Source: Chitinophagales bacterium (GTDB taxonomy: Bacteria > Bacteroidota > Bacteroidia > Chitinophagales > UBA10324). Taken from it: a stretch of DNA of 64,000 nucleotides. Positions 27,291 to 36,148 of this stretch are shown one piece after another; the first letter of the stretch is position 1, and each line of letters opens with the position of its first letter. Made by a program: the position numbers and the translations under genes. Below the pieces are notes generated by a model that searched no databases, had not been told where the DNA came from, and was given only the letters and a program-made list of their open reading frames with translations. The stretch covers positions 434,001 to 498,000 of the forward strand of contig JAIBAY010000003.1 of the NCBI GenBank assembly GCA_019694975.1, in the 5' to 3' direction.

Positions 27291-28658
27291 CTATCTCATT
27301 TTTGTGATAATTCCGCTGATGGCAAGACTTTCCTGTTCGCCGCTCGTCATATTCTTTAAAGTCAGCTGCCCGGTTTGCATTTCATTCTCCCCGATGAGCA
27401 CTACGTATGGGATGTTTTTATCATCCGCATACTTCATCTGCTTCTTAATTTTCTCAACAGATGGATAAATCTCCGCAGCAATGCCTTCCTGCCGCACCTG
27501 TTGAACCAAAGGCAAGGCATAATGCTGGGAGGCTTCATCAAAATGTACAAATAGGACTTTCGTGCCCGCATGCACGCCTGCAGGGAAAAGCTGCAGCTCC
27601 TGCATCACATCAAAAATACGGTCGGCGCCAAAAGAGATGCCGACACCGGAAACTCCCTTCAGGCCAAATACACCAGTGAGATCATCGTAGCGCCCGCCAC
27701 CGCCAAGGCTGCCCATCTTAATAGCTGTGGGTTTTACTTCGAGGATGGCACCGGTGTAATAATTCAATCCGCGGGCAAGCGCGAAATCCACCTCCACTTC
27801 CGCCGCAGTGCTGCCGGTCAGATGGAGGTATTGATAAATATCATCGAGTTCGGCAATACCCTTCAGTCCGGCAGGCGAATCACTCAGCAATGCCCTGGCC
27901 GCATTTAATTTGACGGAAGCACTGCCATTGATGCCAAAGAATTTTTCGATCAGCTGCAGCTGGCTTTCGCTCAGTCCTTTAGTGGTGAGTTCCTGCCTTA
28001 CTCCCTGTAAACCCACCTTGTCCAGCTTATCAATCGCGATGGTGATGTCAATAAATTTATCCGCGGCGCCAATGGCTGCGGCCATGCCTTCCAGCACCTT
28101 TCTGTTGTTAATTTTTATGGTTACGCCGATACCCAGTTGTGCAAACACCTCATCATACATGCGGATCAATTCCATTTCATGGATGAGCGAATTGCTGCCC
28201 GCTACATCAGCGTCGCACTGGTAAAATTCGCGGTAGCGGCCGCGCTGCGGGCGATCGGCACGAAAGACCGGTTGAATTTGGTAGCGCTTGAAGGGAAAGG
28301 TGATTTCGTTCTGATGCATGACAACATAACGGGCAAATGGAACAGTGAGATCGTAGCGGAGCCCTTTCTCCGAAATATCCGATACCCTGAATTTAATATC
28401 TGAAATTGTTTCACCAGCATGCTCACTTTTTATCCTTTGAAACGGATCGCCTGAGTTGATGACTCTGAACAACAACCGGTCACCTTCCTCGCCGTATTTT
28501 CCTTCCAGCGTAGCAAGGTTCTCCATAGTTGGTGTTTCAATCGGCTGATAGCCATACTTTTCGAATACTCCTTTTATGGTATTGAAAATATATTGCCGGC
28601 GGAAGACCTCTTCCGGTGATAAATCGCGTGTGCCGCCTGGTATGGAAGGTTTACTCAT
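27291..28658 (-). CDS. hisS: Histidine--tRNA ligase
   Basis: 455 residues, class II synthetase length. Motif 1 region (IPGGTRDLSPEEVFRR...), motif 2 (RGRYREFYQCDADV) and the histidine-binding LARGLNYYTGAI are visible, followed by GGGGRYDDL (motif 3 region) and a C-terminal anticodon-binding domain (KVLFVHFDEASQHYAL...). It charges tRNA-His in the cytosol. The DUF4199 gene lies 32 bp upstream on the same strand, so they may be co-transcribed. The hydrophilic core and all motifs appear intact. Confidence 0.96.
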   Translation of the reverse strand: MSKPSIPGGTRDLSPEEVFRRQYIFNTIKGVFEKYGYQPIETPTMENLATLEGKYGEEGDRLLFRVINSGDPFQRIKSEHAGETISDIKFRVSDISEKGLRYDLTVPFARYVVMHQNEITFPFKRYQIQPVFRADRPQRGRYREFYQCDADVAGSNSLIHEMELIRMYDEVFAQLGIGVTIKINNRKVLEGMAAAIGAADKFIDITIAIDKLDKVGLQGVRQELTTKGLSESQLQLIEKFFGINGSASVKLNAARALLSDSPAGLKGIAELDDIYQYLHLTGSTAAEVEVDFALARGLNYYTGAILEVKPTAIKMGSLGGGGRYDDLTGVFGLKGVSGVGISFGADRIFDVMQELQLFPAGVHAGTKVLFVHFDEASQHYALPLVQQVRQEGIAAEIYPSVEKIKKQMKYADDKNIPYVVLIGENEMQTGQLTLKNMTSGEQESLAISGIITKMR

Positions 28659-28690
28659 TTTGATGCGCTGCTTTTATTTCCCCTGAACAA

Positions 28691-29206
28691 TTAATTTTTC
28701 AATCCGGGATTCTTCTCTTTACGCTGCATGATCAATGACATCAGCAAAGCGATCAGCAGCCCGGTCATCATGGTAGTGCCAACGCCATAGGTGAATTGCC
28801 CGAAAGGAGAATACATGGCCCTGACACCGGCAATGCCCTTGTCAACCTGTTCCTGCGATGCTTTCCCGTTTTTATAGTACTCCGTTGCCGAAGCGATCAT
28901 CTGGTTTACATAATCTGTATTGACATACTTCACATACACCAACAGGTACGAGCCTACCATCAGCCCGATAATGAAACTCACCACCATTCCCGTGGTGGCA
29001 GCTTCGCGGAAAGTGATGACTCCTCCCTTGTCGCGGTCGCGCTTATAAAGAATGGCAGCATAAATGGCAACGGCCAGAATGAACAGGCTCAGGTAAGGTG
29101 CATACTGCCCCATTACAGTTGACTCCCAATGTAAAAAATAGCCAAGTGACATCCACCCTAACGTGAGAAAACCGGCTATCATCCCATACTGCAATTCGCG
29201 TGACAT
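28691..29206 (-). CDS. DUF4199 family membrane protein
   Basis: 171 residues from the ATG at 29206 (MSRELQYGMIAGFL). The open frame continues 39 codons upstream without coding character. Four membrane segments are seen: GMIAGFLTLGWMSLGYFL, YLSLFILAVAIYAAIL, GMVVSFIIGLMVGSYLLV and MMTGLLIALLMSLIM. Segments 2 and 3 are separated by a basic loop (YKRDRDKGG) and segments 3 and 4 by a soluble helix-rich loop. This matches the Bacteroidota-specific DUF4199 family, whose function is unknown. It precedes hisS on the same strand. Confidence 0.8.
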   Translation of the reverse strand: MSRELQYGMIAGFLTLGWMSLGYFLHWESTVMGQYAPYLSLFILAVAIYAAILYKRDRDKGGVITFREAATTGMVVSFIIGLMVGSYLLVYVKYVNTDYVNQMIASATEYYKNGKASQEQVDKGIAGVRAMYSPFGQFTYGVGTTMMTGLLIALLMSLIMQRKEKNPGLKN

Positions 29207-29340
29207 AACATGACAATGAAAGCCGAAGGTAATGAGGAGAAAATAAATCCGGGTGAGATTTGACGCGCCTGCAGCAAATCTGCTGCCGCACAGAAAAAAC
29301 GGTATGCACGCCTTTGCAAGCATCCAGGCATGCTAAAACT

Positions 29341-29375
29341 GCAAGAGCACAGCCTGATGAGGACTGTGCTCTTGC
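29341..29375 (-). terminator. Probable terminator downstream of the 174-aa exported-protein gene
   Basis: A perfect 12-bp stem (gcaagagcacag 29341-29352 with ctgtgctcttgc 29364-29375) and an 11-nt loop, followed on the minus strand by cagtttta. It sits 24 bp past the stop at 29399. Confidence 0.65.
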
Positions 29376-29398
29376 CGCAATTGTTACATCCAACCAAA

Positions 29399-29923
29399 CT
29401 ATATGCTGATCTTATTACTCACCTTGCTGCTGATGAAGCCGTCTTGATCCATCCATTGCTTCAATTGATGCATGCCGATATTGCAACGTAACCGGAGAAA
29501 AACAAACGATGAACATCCGTCATCGGCCAGTACTACCACCTGCCGGATCTTATCCTTTTTGTTTTGTCTTAACTGCACGGAAACCCTTTCTTCCATTGAA
29601 TTAACAACTACGAGTTCTTCAAACTGCTGCTGGCTCATCCGTTTCATTTTCCTGGCATATTTACCCGAAGCGTTATAATCATTGTAAGCGCAACCTTCCC
29701 GCACGACGATGCTGGTGCTGCGTATTTTTTTCAATGCTGTTTTCAGCTCCGGCTCCTTTTCCTTCGGTACAAACCATGATCCCACCTCCATCAGAAAGCC
29801 GGGCACATAGAGCGACAACTTTGTGGATTCCTTACCGGCTACCGGCTGACTGCCGTCAGCGGGCGTTGCTGCATAAAGTAAAACGGGAAAACAAAAGAAC
29901 AGCAGCAGGAAAATATTTTTCAT
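29399..29923 (-). CDS. Exported DUF4252-like protein (divergent)
   Basis: 174 residues with a signal peptide (MKNIFLLLFFCFPVLLYA). The mature part has the alternation LSLYVPGFLMEVGSW..., LKKIRSTSIVVREGCAY, then FEELVVVNSMEERVSVQLR and RQVVVLADDGCSSFVFLRLRC. It recalls DUF4252 proteins in length and layout, and lies one gene away from a clearer DUF4252 member, so I infer a distant paralogue. It acts in the periplasm or envelope; the function is unknown. Confidence 0.6.
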   Translation of the reverse strand: MKNIFLLLFFCFPVLLYAATPADGSQPVAGKESTKLSLYVPGFLMEVGSWFVPKEKEPELKTALKKIRSTSIVVREGCAYNDYNASGKYARKMKRMSQQQFEELVVVNSMEERVSVQLRQNKKDKIRQVVVLADDGCSSFVFLRLRCNIGMHQLKQWMDQDGFISSKVSNKISI

Positions 29924-30090
29924 TGGTTGAAATTTACGCTTCGTTATGAAAGTGGAATGTTATCAGGTGATACAGGAGGTGTCTTCATTTTTTAAGAAAA
30001 AGCGGCAGGCAGTCTTGAACCAAACCATGAGAAAAACCAACCTGCTCGCTTCTCCGGGGAAGGGGAACTTCCGGGACCTCCAATATTCAA

Positions 30091-30615
30091 TCAGTGCTTT
30101 TTATCTTCATCAATATCCTTCAGGTGCTCCAGTCCTCTGATGTCGGAATCATTGGCCAGCGAACTGATCTTTTTGATATCCATCTTACCGGCTACATTCA
30201 CGTAGATGAATTCACCGTCATCTTTGCCCACGATGAGCAGGTCACTCACGATGCCTTCTCCTGCAGACTTCGCAAGAATCCTGATATCCGTGCCTTCCTC
30301 CACCACACTCAACAATTCTTCATAGCCGGTAAAACCCATCATCTTTGCTTCAGCATACAACTTATCACTCATGTCTGTGGCTTTGCCTTCCACAGGTTCA
30401 TACACGAGCACATTTATTCCTGTGATATCTTTAACCACCGACAAGTCGGCATCTTCCATGTCAACGGAAGCAATCAGGTCAAACATTTTGGGCGAAATCT
30501 TTACCGTAGTGAATCCGGTGTGCCCTGCATACTTGTCAAAAAAGGCATGCACATCATTTTGTGCGAAAAGTGAAAACGGCAGCAATGCCAGAACGGAAAG
30601 GATCAGTTTTTTCAT
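30091..30615 (-). CDS. DUF4252 domain protein, exported
   Basis: 174 residues. A signal peptide (MKKLILSVLALLPFSLFAQ) precedes a DUF4252 domain: FFDKYAGHTGFTTVKISPKMFDLI, the ITGINVLVYEP strand, ELLSVVEEGTDIRILAKSAG, then LLIVGKDDGEFIYVNVAGKMDIKKISSLA. The family is common in Bacteroidota, often beside ECF sigma factors; none is present here. It and the 29399-29923 gene are the same length, on the same strand and 167 bp apart, suggesting an old duplication. Confidence 0.85.
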   Translation of the reverse strand: MKKLILSVLALLPFSLFAQNDVHAFFDKYAGHTGFTTVKISPKMFDLIASVDMEDADLSVVKDITGINVLVYEPVEGKATDMSDKLYAEAKMMGFTGYEELLSVVEEGTDIRILAKSAGEGIVSDLLIVGKDDGEFIYVNVAGKMDIKKISSLANDSDIRGLEHLKDIDEDKKH

Positions 30616-30758
30616 GGTGGAAGATTTTTTTTAAGATTGAATTTTGTTGTTTGCCAGGTTAGGCGGCACAGGTCGCAAAAAAGTTACAACCTGCCTAAAA
30701 TTATTTTCAGGCATTTTCCTTACCGCCAGCACCTCTACCGCAGGCCTGATGGTGATGG

Positions 30759-30790
30759 TTTGAAACAATTTGGTCTCTTTCTTAATTTGC
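30759..30790 (+). promoter_or_regulatory. Candidate promoter of the S46 peptidase gene
   Basis: TTTG at 30759-30762 (-33 like) is followed 20 bp later by taatttgc at 30783-30790, one base off the TAnnTTTG -7 consensus. It lies about 25 bp before the chosen ATG. Tentative. Confidence 0.35.
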
Positions 30791-30814
30791 ATTAATCGAT
30801 TTCCAACATTTGCG

Positions 30815-32995
30815 ATGAAGGATCTGAATATTGCCCAATTGGTGCGTTTACTTTCATTTCTCTGTTCCTGCCTGCCATTTCATGCGCTAAGCATCCCGCC
30901 TGATGAAGGTATGTGGCTGCCTGTATCTGCTGAGCAGATGAATATGGAGAAGATGCATGCCATGGGACTACAACTATCCGCCGGTGAGATCTACAGCGTC
31001 GGTCAGCCGTCCATAAAAGATGCAGTGTGCCTTTTTGCCAACAACTGCACGGGTACGGTGATATCAGATGAAGGACTCCTGATAACAAATCTTCATTGTG
31101 CCGGCGGCAGAATAAAATCGCTGAATACAGACAGCGCTGACTACCTCGCTGATGGTTTCTGGGCGATGAGCCGTGATGAAGAAATTCCCTGCCCCGGCCT
31201 CAGCGTTACCTTCCTCATCAGCATGATTGATGTAACTGACAGCATACAGGCGCTTTTGAATGATACGATGGCGGAGTTCAGCAGAAACCGGAAGATAGAC
31301 AGCCTTTCCATCGCTTTGGCGGGAAGGGCAGTTCGCGGCACTCCTTACGTTGCGCAGGTGAAATCATTTTTCAATGGTAACAGGTTTTACCTGCTGCTCC
31401 AGCAAACATTCCGCGACATCAGGCTGGCCGGTTCTCCGCCTGCTGCCATCGGCGACTTTGGAGGAGAAACTGATAACTGGAGCTGGCCGCGGCAGGCGGC
31501 TGATTTCGCATTGTTCAGGATCTATGCGAATGCTGATAACAGGCCTGCCGATTTTTCGCCGGATAATATTCCTTATAAACCAGCCTGGTATTTCCCGGTG
31601 TCGCTGCGGGGCATCCGGGAAAATGATTTTACCATGGTGGCTGGTTTTCCGGGCAGAACAAATGAATATGCCACGTCCTATGCCATCGACTTCGTACAAA
31701 ATGTGTCGGATGCTGAAAAAATAGCTATCAATGAAAAAAAACTTGCGGCCTGGTCAGAAGCCATGGCATTAAGCGACAGTGCAAGAATGGCTTATCAGTC
31801 CCGTTTTGACGCTGCAACATCCGGCCTGAAGAAAATGAAGGGTGAAGTGTATGGATTGAAGAAAGCTGGCGTGAAAGGAATCAAAGAAAAATATGAATTG
31901 GAATTTTCACGAAGGGTTGCCGCCGACACGATTTGGCAAAAGCAATATGGTTCGTTACTGCCGGAACTGAAAGCCGCTTATGACTCCATCAGGCAGCTGC
32001 AACCCGCTGTTGACTACTATGATGCAGTGATGAACAGTGACCTGCTTGCATATGTTGCTTCATTTCAGTCATTGGCAACCGTCAGCAGCGATGGATCAAA
32101 TGCCGAAGCTATTCGTGCCGAAGCAGAAAACCTGCAGAAAGAAAGTCAAATTTTTTTCAGCCGTTACGATCGCACCACTGATCTTCAGTTGTTGTCATTA
32201 ATGATCACCTTATGGGGCAGCCGCACCGGATTTATCAACACTCCGCCTGCTGCTGCTTCCTTGATGCAGCAAAACCGGGATGGAGCAACCCTGACAGCCG
32301 GCCTGCTGCACGCTTCATTTCTTGATGATGAAAAACAGGTGTACGACTTTCTGCATAAATACCGTAAAAGCCATGCAAAAAAACTTGTCAGCGATCCGCT
32401 GTACCGCTTTACACTCAACCTGCTGCTGCACAGGGATGAAAAAGTGATTCCGGCGTATGAGCTGTTACGCACCCGTATAGCAACACTGAACCGCAGGTAT
32501 ATGGGTGCGCAGATGGAAGTGATGAATGAACGAAACTTTTATCCGGATGCCAATCTTACATTCCGCATTGCTTACGGAACGGTGGAGCGACTGCAGGCAC
32601 GCGACGGCATCATCTACGACTATTATACGACGCTCGATGGTGTGATGGAAAAAAGCAAGTCAGGCAGCAAAGACTATACAATTACCCCACGGCTGCAGGA
32701 ACTGTATGAGGCAAAAAATTATGGCCCATACGGTGATGCTTCCGGTAAGCTGCGCACCTGCTTTCTCGCTTCCAACCATACAAGCGGCGGTAACAGCGGC
32801 AGCCCCGTAACCGATGGAGAAGGCAACCTCACCGGCATTAACTTCGACCGTGCATGGGAAGCTACGATGAGTGACTTGTACTATGATCCTGATCAGTGCA
32901 GGAATATTGCCGTTGATATACGGTACGTACTTTTTATGATTGATGTCTATGCCGGTGCAGGCTACCTGCTCCATGAAATGACATTGGTTCAGTGA
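30815..32995 (+). CDS. S46 family dipeptidyl-peptidase, DPP11-type (Asp/Glu-specific predicted)
   Basis: About 726 residues from the ATG at 30815, which places a signal segment (VRLLSFLCSCLPFHAL) at the start; a TTG at 30770 opens the same frame. The chymotrypsin-like catalytic His lies in TNLHCAGG (about residue 94) and the nucleophile in SGGNSGSPV (Ser about 661). Exactly 18 residues after that Ser is Arg (about 679, INFDRAWEA). In Porphyromonas DPP11 an Arg at this offset gives preference for Asp/Glu at P1, whereas DPP7 carries Gly. The long helical insertion (about 310-560) is the S46 exopeptidase cap. It is predicted to release acidic dipeptides in the periplasm. Confidence 0.9.
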   Translation: MKDLNIAQLVRLLSFLCSCLPFHALSIPPDEGMWLPVSAEQMNMEKMHAMGLQLSAGEIYSVGQPSIKDAVCLFANNCTGTVISDEGLLITNLHCAGGRIKSLNTDSADYLADGFWAMSRDEEIPCPGLSVTFLISMIDVTDSIQALLNDTMAEFSRNRKIDSLSIALAGRAVRGTPYVAQVKSFFNGNRFYLLLQQTFRDIRLAGSPPAAIGDFGGETDNWSWPRQAADFALFRIYANADNRPADFSPDNIPYKPAWYFPVSLRGIRENDFTMVAGFPGRTNEYATSYAIDFVQNVSDAEKIAINEKKLAAWSEAMALSDSARMAYQSRFDAATSGLKKMKGEVYGLKKAGVKGIKEKYELEFSRRVAADTIWQKQYGSLLPELKAAYDSIRQLQPAVDYYDAVMNSDLLAYVASFQSLATVSSDGSNAEAIRAEAENLQKESQIFFSRYDRTTDLQLLSLMITLWGSRTGFINTPPAAASLMQQNRDGATLTAGLLHASFLDDEKQVYDFLHKYRKSHAKKLVSDPLYRFTLNLLLHRDEKVIPAYELLRTRIATLNRRYMGAQMEVMNERNFYPDANLTFRIAYGTVERLQARDGIIYDYYTTLDGVMEKSKSGSKDYTITPRLQELYEAKNYGPYGDASGKLRTCFLASNHTSGGNSGSPVTDGEGNLTGINFDRAWEATMSDLYYDPDQCRNIAVDIRYVLFMIDVYAGAGYLLHEMTLVQ

Positions 32996-33002
32996 TCCGG
33001 CA

Positions 33003-33587
33003 TCAGCGAACCGCCGTCCTGCTGTTGCCATTCACCTTACCATCGAGCATCATGATCACTTGCGCGCAGATCAGGAAAAGGTAATTGGCTTCATCATTTT
33101 CCTCATCTTCACCGGCATCACCGGTTTCCTCCTCATCACCAAAAAATGTAGCCAGCAGGTACGTGACGAGCACCGGCTGCCGCAGCAACTCCAGTTGCCG
33201 GACCATGGCTTCAGGGTTATTGCTCTCAACGATCGAAAGCAAATTTTGCAGTTCCACCATAGAAGCGCCTGACTGTTCCTCCAGTTCCTGTTCGGTAATC
33301 AGCGGCACTTTCCCGGCTTCCGTTTCAAATGCTTTCCATATCAGCATTGCATAATAAGTCAGTTCCTCCAGCAGCGGGTTATCAGTCAGCTCATCAGCCG
33401 TATCTTCCGGATCATCATCGTCTTCAATGATATCATCTTCTTCCAGCACCGACATCGCCTGCAGAAAGAGCAACAGGTAAGGCTGCTCCACGGCAAAACG
33501 GATGCTTATTTCAGAAGCTTCCTTTTCGCCGAGCGCATCAAAATATGCTTCCGCCGTATCAATACTTTTTTCGCTGACAACTATCAT
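33003..33587 (-). CDS. Hypothetical acidic protein
   Basis: About 194 residues; the ATG at 33587 is preferred to the TTG at 33593. It is highly acidic with runs such as EEDDIIEDDDDPEDTADE (about 50-68) and GDEEETGDAGEDEENDEA near the end, separated by helical hydrophobic segments (LLEELTYYAMLIWKAF; ANYLFLICAQVIMMLDG). I recognise no family. No signal peptide, so cytosolic. Its stop lies 7 bp from the stop of the convergent S46 gene. Confidence 0.6.
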   Translation of the reverse strand: MIVVSEKSIDTAEAYFDALGEKEASEISIRFAVEQPYLLLFLQAMSVLEEDDIIEDDDDPEDTADELTDNPLLEELTYYAMLIWKAFETEAGKVPLITEQELEEQSGASMVELQNLLSIVESNNPEAMVRQLELLRQPVLVTYLLATFFGDEEETGDAGEDEENDEANYLFLICAQVIMMLDGKVNGNSRTAVR

Positions 33588-33702
33588 ATTCAATTTTTAT
33601 TGACCGAATGCAAGTAATAGAATAATTCCCGATAAAGAAACAGCCGTTTCCTTTTCTCATTGCGCGTGACACTTTTCTCATGTGCATGAACAGGTTTGTG
33701 CT

Positions 33703-34176
33703 TCATGCCGTCTGCCCGATATCCGCATATTTTCTCAACACCGCTTTGCATCCCTTTTTAATGAGCTGAAACACGGGTTCAAATCCTTCTTCCGCTCCAT
33801 AGTATGGATCAGGCACTGATCGCACTTCACCGGGAGAAACTTCTTCCAGCAGCAGCCTTAATTTTTTATTGCCGGCTGCAGCTTTATGATCCCGAACGAT
33901 CTCCCGCATCACCTCTTCCGCCATCGCGTAAATAATATCGAAATCATCGAAATCCTTTGCCGTCAGTTTTCTCGCCCGCTGATCAGCGATATGAATGCCA
34001 TGGCGTTTACAGGTTGCAATGGCCCTTTTATCCGGCATCGCGCCAATATGATACGATTCCGTAGCTGCACTGTCGATGTGCCATGACAACTTATTCTCCA
34101 TCGCCAGCGACTTCATGATTCCTTCCGCCATCGGTGAGCGGCAGATGTTGCCCAGGCAAACAAAAAGTACTTTCAT
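33703..34176 (-). CDS. Low-molecular-weight protein tyrosine phosphatase
   Basis: 157 residues. The P-loop CLGNICRSP (Cys7-x5-Arg13-Ser14) at the N-terminus and the general-acid VPDPYYG (Asp near 122) are both intact, so an active phosphatase is expected. The family dephosphorylates phosphotyrosine on proteins, in bacteria often on tyrosine kinases for polysaccharide export, but no such genes are near. Divergent from mnmE. Confidence 0.93.
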   Translation of the reverse strand: MKVLFVCLGNICRSPMAEGIMKSLAMENKLSWHIDSAATESYHIGAMPDKRAIATCKRHGIHIADQRARKLTAKDFDDFDIIYAMAEEVMREIVRDHKAAAGNKKLRLLLEEVSPGEVRSVPDPYYGAEEGFEPVFQLIKKGCKAVLRKYADIGQTA

Positions 34177-34226
34177 ATACTTGCCAATTACGCCTGCAAA
34201 TATCCGTCATTCTGAAACAATCCCTT

Positions 34227-34234
34227 TATATTTG
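34227..34234 (+). promoter_or_regulatory. Candidate -7 box of mnmE
   Basis: tatatttg matches TAnnTTTG exactly, about 80 bp before the mnmE start, in the divergent region with the phosphatase gene. A -33 box is not clear. Confidence 0.4.
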
Positions 34235-34294
34235 ATTTGATACCGCCATCATTGGCAAATACATATTATCTGATAAATGAAAAAATTCCGCCTT

Positions 34295-34303
34295 TCAAAG
34301 GAG
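34295..34303 (+). promoter_or_regulatory. Strong Shine-Dalgarno of mnmE
   Basis: caaaggagg stands about 10 bp before the ATG at 34314. It is a near-perfect anti-16S match, uncommon among the other genes in this window, and fixes the start. Confidence 0.6.
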
Positions 34304-34313
34304 GCATACAAGC

Positions 34314-35681
34314 ATGATTGCTGATGATACCATCGTAGCGCTTTCCACACCGCCCGGCATCGGTGCCATAGCCGTCATTCGATTGTCGGGGCAAGACAGT
34401 ATCTCCATCTGCGATATGATCTTCCGTGGAAAAACACTGCGTAATGCGCCTTCTCATACGCTGCACTTCGGGCAGATCATTGACGGCGATGAAATTATTG
34501 ATGAAGTGGTAGTTGGTATTTTCAAAGCACCGCATTCATATACCAAAGAAGACGTGGTGGAGATTTCCTGCCACGGCGCGCCTTATATGCAGCAGCGTAT
34601 TGTTGAGTTACTTATCAGGAAAGGAGCACGGCCAGCAAAAGCCGGTGAGTTTACCCTGCGTGCCTTTCTCAACGGACGGCTTGATCTTTCGCAGGCTGAA
34701 GCGGTGGCGGATCTCATTGCTGCCGATTCCGAAAGTTCGCGTAAGGCCGCCATGCAACAGATGCGCGGTGGGTTTTCCACCGAGATAAAACGGTTGCGCG
34801 ATGAGCTGATTCACTTTGCTTCATTAATTGAACTCGAACTGGATTTTGCGGAGGAAGATGTGGTATTCGCCAACAGGCAACAATTAAAAACACTGTTGAC
34901 GCGGCTGAAGGAAGCCATCGGCAGGTTGATTGGTTCCTTCCAGTTAGGCAACGTGATCAGGAATGGTGTAACCACTGTTATTGCCGGCAGACCGAATGCC
35001 GGTAAATCAACTTTATTGAATGCTTTGCTGAATGAAGAACGTGCCATTGTATCGGACATTCCCGGTACTACGCGCGACACGATTGAGGAAGTGATCAACA
35101 TCAATGGCATTCTGTTCAGGCTGATTGACACGGCAGGCATCCGCGCGGCAACCGATGTGCTGGAGAAAATCGGCGTGGAAAAAACGATGGAGAAAATCCG
35201 TCAGTCGGCGTTGCTCATGTATGTCTTCGACGTAAAAGATATGAACCGTGAAGACCTGCTGTATGACCTGTCGCGTCTTCCGGTAAAAGATATTCCGGTG
35301 ATGGTAGTCGGCAACAAGGCAGAAGATGAAACAACGGACAGCCTTCACGCTGTCTTTTATGATGTGCCGAATATCCTTTTTATCTCTGCCAAAGCGCATC
35401 AGCAGCTCGATGAGTTGCGGCATCAGCTGGTTGACAAGGTGCTGCAGGAAGAAGAATTGAATGACCGCACCATCGTCACCAATGCGCGGCATTATGATGC
35501 GCTGTTGAAAACAGGTGAAGCGCTTGATGACGTGCTGCATGCTTTATCAGCGGGTACCTCGCAGGAACTATTCGCCGCCGACATCCGCCGCGCACTGAAT
35601 TACCTCGGCGAAATCACAGGCGAGATAACGAATGACGATATATTAGCGAGTATATTTTCTAAGTTTTGTATCGGAAAGTAA
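34314..35681 (+). CDS. mnmE: tRNA uridine-5-carboxymethylaminomethyl modification GTPase
   Basis: 455 residues, full length. The N-terminal tetrahydrofolate-binding domain (IVALSTPPGIGAIAVIRLSG) is followed by a helical domain and the inserted G domain: G1 GRPNAGKST near 224, G2/G3 region IPGTTRDT and DTAGIR, and G4 VGNKAED near 332. The invariant C-terminal CIGK closes the protein. MnmE acts with MnmG on wobble uridines of tRNAs. A clear SD precedes the start. It is the last ordinary chromosomal gene before the AT-rich island. Confidence 0.97.
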   Translation: MIADDTIVALSTPPGIGAIAVIRLSGQDSISICDMIFRGKTLRNAPSHTLHFGQIIDGDEIIDEVVVGIFKAPHSYTKEDVVEISCHGAPYMQQRIVELLIRKGARPAKAGEFTLRAFLNGRLDLSQAEAVADLIAADSESSRKAAMQQMRGGFSTEIKRLRDELIHFASLIELELDFAEEDVVFANRQQLKTLLTRLKEAIGRLIGSFQLGNVIRNGVTTVIAGRPNAGKSTLLNALLNEERAIVSDIPGTTRDTIEEVININGILFRLIDTAGIRAATDVLEKIGVEKTMEKIRQSALLMYVFDVKDMNREDLLYDLSRLPVKDIPVMVVGNKAEDETTDSLHAVFYDVPNILFISAKAHQQLDELRHQLVDKVLQEEELNDRTIVTNARHYDALLKTGEALDDVLHALSAGTSQELFAADIRRALNYLGEITGEITNDDILASIFSKFCIGK

Positions 35682-35762
35682 ATGATTGTCATTTTTGCCA
35701 ATCACCTTCTTTTCAAAGAATAACCTCGAGGTGAAGAACATGGTTAGGCTTAAAATTGTAAG

Positions 35763-35811
35763 AGGATTAAAAATCCTTTGCTCAATAAGTCCGGATTAAA
35801 ATAAATCCGGA
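35763..35811. other. Two short hairpins after mnmE
   Basis: aggatt/aatcct (35763-35768 with 35772-35777) and tccggatt/aatccgga (35790-35797 with 35804-35811) are two small perfect inverted repeats in the 145 bp between mnmE and the Fic relic. No T-tract follows, so they are weak terminator candidates or insertion scars. Confidence 0.4.
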
Positions 35812-35825
35812 TTAGCGGGAACAAT

Positions 35826-36080
35826 ACCTACCCACCCGATGAAATTGCTGTAAGGTTCAAGCACCGCATTGTAAGTATTCATTGCTTTCCAAACGGCAAC
35901 GGAAGGCATAGCCGGTTAATGGCCGATATTATCATCGAAAAAATATACAAGCAGCCAGTTTTTAGTTGGGGTGCTGCCAACCTTTCCAGCGAAGGCGATA
36001 CCCGAACAGCCTACCTCAAAGCCGTTAAAACTGCGGATAAGGGCGATTACAGTTTGCTGTTGGCTTTTGCCAGGTCATAG
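35826..36080 (+). pseudogene. Truncated Fic-domain mobile mystery protein B relic
   Basis: One frame ending at the TAG of 36078-36080 encodes the C-terminal part of a Fic/Fido protein: TYPPDEIAVRFKHRIVSI, then the catalytic Fic motif HCFPNGNGRHSR (from 35880), then FSWGAANLSSEGDTR and a LLLAFARS end. This pattern matches mobile mystery protein B, normally about 200 residues and paired with a helix-turn-helix partner (protein A). Everything upstream of about 35826 is missing, with no start, so it is a relic. The Fic motif has Cys where Pro is usual after His. Its position at the island boundary suggests a scar of an earlier mobile insertion. Confidence 0.8.
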
Positions 36081-36111
36081 GTAATTGTAACCATCCATTT
36101 CAAACACATTC

Positions 36112-36136
36112 AAAAGCCTCCTTCGGGGGCTTTTTT
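36112..36136 (+). terminator. Rho-independent terminator after the Fic relic
   Basis: A stem of about 10 pairs (aaaagcctcc with gggggctttt, one G-T pair) encloses a ttc loop and runs into TTTTTT at 36131-36136. It separates the relic from the defence operon. Confidence 0.85.
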
Positions 36137-36148
36137 GTTGCCAATGCC

